From positions 249,915 through 313,914 of the forward strand of contig VZSE01002180.1 in the NCBI GenBank assembly GCA_013398275.1: a stretch of DNA of 64,000 bases. Reading direction: 5' to 3'. This DNA is from Promerops cafer (lineage: Eukaryota > Chordata > Aves > Passeriformes > Nectariniidae). Shown one piece after another: positions 62,285 to 64,000 of this stretch. Both the position numbers and the translations under genes were made by a program. Below the pieces are notes generated by a model, which worked only from the letters and a program-made list of their open reading frames with translations, searched no databases and was not told where the DNA came from. Every line of letters starts with the position of its first letter. The first letter of the stretch is position 1.

Positions 62285-62401
62285 TCAAGCACCTAGGTGA
62301 GGCTGTTGATGCAAAAGCTGCCGTGCTCTCTCACATTTGGCCAGTTTGAACTCTTGCCTAGTGACTGTCATGTGCCACTGCTGGTTGGCCTGTGTTTGTA
62401 C
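62285..62401 (-). CDS. Candidate terminal exon of an unidentified gene
   Basis: The minus strand acceptor TTTCCTGTTGCAG is followed by 38 codons and TGA. The sequence begins VQTQANQQWHMTVTRQEFKL and ends QPHLGA, phase 0. The composition is protein-like (Q/K/R/E-rich, probable helix). It is phase-compatible with the exon at 63814-63978 on the same strand. I do not recognise the family. The gene would end about 2 kb upstream of gene B. Confidence 0.45.
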   Translation of the reverse strand, partial: VQTQANQQWHMTVTRQEFKLAKCERARQLLHQQPHLGA

Positions 62402-63813
62402 CTGCAACAGGAAATACCAGTAAAATCCAGCTCCCACTTCTGCCTTGAAATGCAGCCCCAGTCTTAATGCCAAGGGGTACCAAACACTCCCTGTCCATCT
62501 CTTCTCGTTATTGTTAGATAGCCAAGCTCTTGCTGTAAGAAATGCTTTTAAGAAACTTACAGAAAAAGATGCCAACAATTTCTACAAGAAATACTTGGCT
62601 AAAAGGAGGTGGTCTGGTTACATCTGGAGGGCACAGGCCGGAGATGCTGTGCTAGTCCTGCACCTCCTGCCTCCATCAGCATGTGCTCCTGCCCAATGCA
62701 GCAGACAGGACATGCCAGGAGCTTGGCTTTGGCTTGGATGGCCACAGGCTGCTCCTCTATGCCTGCGCTCTTCTCACAAATCAAAGCTTGCTAAAACTCC
62801 AGTAGGCTTCTAATTTTTTTAGCAGGAGAAATGCTAAATCATTTCCCAGGCACATAACTCAAATTCAAGTCTTGGGAAATGTAATGATTTGAGGTCAAGA
62901 GTTGACATTGTTCCCAACTCAGTATTATTAGTAATTTACTGTTATCATCGTCATCCTCATTATTGTTATGTGGCAAGGTGGTTTGTGCCAGGGGAGCCTT
63001 TAGCTCCAGTTATTTCTGACATAGCATATTCAGCTTCTGGTTTCGAACCAGAAGAGCAGCACAGCTCACAGAGCACCCTCTGCCACCCTGTCCAGATGCC
63101 CTGCAGCACTGGGACTGTGGTGCTGTGACTGCTGGTGCAGCTGTAGTGGATACAGAGAGCTCTCTGCTGATCACAGCACCTACCTCTGAGTTGGAGCTTT
63201 TCTGGGGTGGGCAGCAAGGGCAAGGGAAACACTTGGAGCAGATCAAGACACAGAAGGACCCAGCCCAGACTCTGGGCACAGTGGCTTCCCATTTTCTCCT
63301 TTTCCTCCTCAAGGGAAACAGCTTTCATGCAGAATGATCTCATTGGTGAGGTGCAGCTCATGGTGTGCCAGAGAGCACTCAAGGGAAGAGATTTATTAAT
63401 TATCCCTACTCTGATTTTTTTTTGCTGAACTTTTTCTTAACTTCTTTTTCCTGAGCTACTGCCAGTAGTAACAAGCATTTGTTTGGATTTTTGGTCCTCT
63501 CCAGCCTGCTGACATCCTAGGTCATGAGGATTTATATCTCATTTTACTGGATATCTCCCACTCTCCCACAGCCTCTCAGAAATCCAGAGTTATCTAGCAA
63601 AGTTGTCTATCTGCCCACACAAGAGAATTGCACTGGGCCAAGCCATCTTTGAAGCAGTAGAGGGGTGCAGACAGTTTGAGTTTAGTGTACCTCAGATCAT
63701 GTGCTGACACGTAAACAAACTGCTAATTCATCAAAGCAAAGAGTCCACAGAGATGCCAGACCCAATCTCTGCAAGTTTGGAGCCCTCCTAGGAGGTGAGG
63801 GGTTGTTTCCTAC
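62402..63813 (-). other. Presumed intron of the unidentified gene
   Basis: A strong GTAGGT donor-like site on the minus strand (near 63184) suggests another exon could lie at about 63185-63310. I could not fix an acceptor or a convincing frame. Confidence 0.3.
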
Positions 63814-63978
63814 CATTTTTGTTATCTGGGTTAAGTACTGAATGGAGACACCATGAATCTGGGGGCTCCCACTTGGCTCTGCCTGGGAAATCACAGTCCA
63901 CAGAAGAGCTGGGCCACCCAGAGCCCCACCTTGACCCTTTACGGTGCTGCTCACATCCACAGTCCCATCTGCAGACCG
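63814..63978 (-). CDS. Candidate internal exon of the same unidentified gene
   Basis: The acceptor is GTCTCACAG and the donor GTAGGA, with 55 codons, phase 0 at both ends. It starts RSADGTVDVSSTVKGQGGAL and ends VSIQYLTQITKM. Splicing to 62401 keeps frame and gives an ITKMVQTQANQQ junction. Further 5' exons would lie outside the window. This is a pattern-based call with no homology recognised. Confidence 0.4.
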
Positions 63979-64000
63979 CTGTGAGACACCCACCACCCAG

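Overview
This window looks like avian nuclear DNA, most likely from a songbird. Genes are split into short exons with long introns. CR1 LINE 3' ends are scattered through it. At 61460-61597 there is a minus-strand short element with a tRNA-Ile-like head fused to a CR1-like tail, the architecture of the TguSINE1 family described from zebra finch. Apart from one GC-rich block the sequence is CpG-poor. There is no bacterial, viral or CRISPR content.

The main content is a convergent (tail-to-tail) pair of paralogous genes of the Sec6/EXOC3-like family, which includes TNFAIP2 (M-Sec), EXOC3L1, EXOC3L2 and EXOC3L4. Gene A is on the plus strand (2562-22779, TATA-like box at 2349). Ten exons were assembled and one expected small exon between 4794 and 10134 was not found. 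Gene B is on the minus strand (60205 down to 49877). Its eleven exons give a complete 691-residue reading frame. Where both can be seen, intron phases agree at every junction, and three exon pairs have identical lengths (101, 156 and 122 nt), so the two are ancient duplicates. TNFAIP2 and EXOC3L4 are neighbours in human chromosome 14q32, so they are the natural candidates, but I cannot decide which copy is which from sequence alone. Gene A ends in an unusual cysteine cluster.

Between the two 3' ends (about 23.3-48.5 kb) I see no convincing protein gene. That stretch holds two CR1 remnants (31.7 and 34.3 kb), a CpG island at 29.56-29.84 kb with no visible gene, a near-perfect CTCF-type motif at 28109-28122, a weaker one inside the island, a perfect 17-bp-arm hairpin at 36424-36463 and a 20-bp tandem duplication at 40354-40393.

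To the right of gene B there is an unassigned coding-like ORF on the minus strand (60406-60630). Further on are two phase-compatible minus-strand exons (63814-63978 and 62285-62401) that look like the 3' end of another gene, which I do not recognise.
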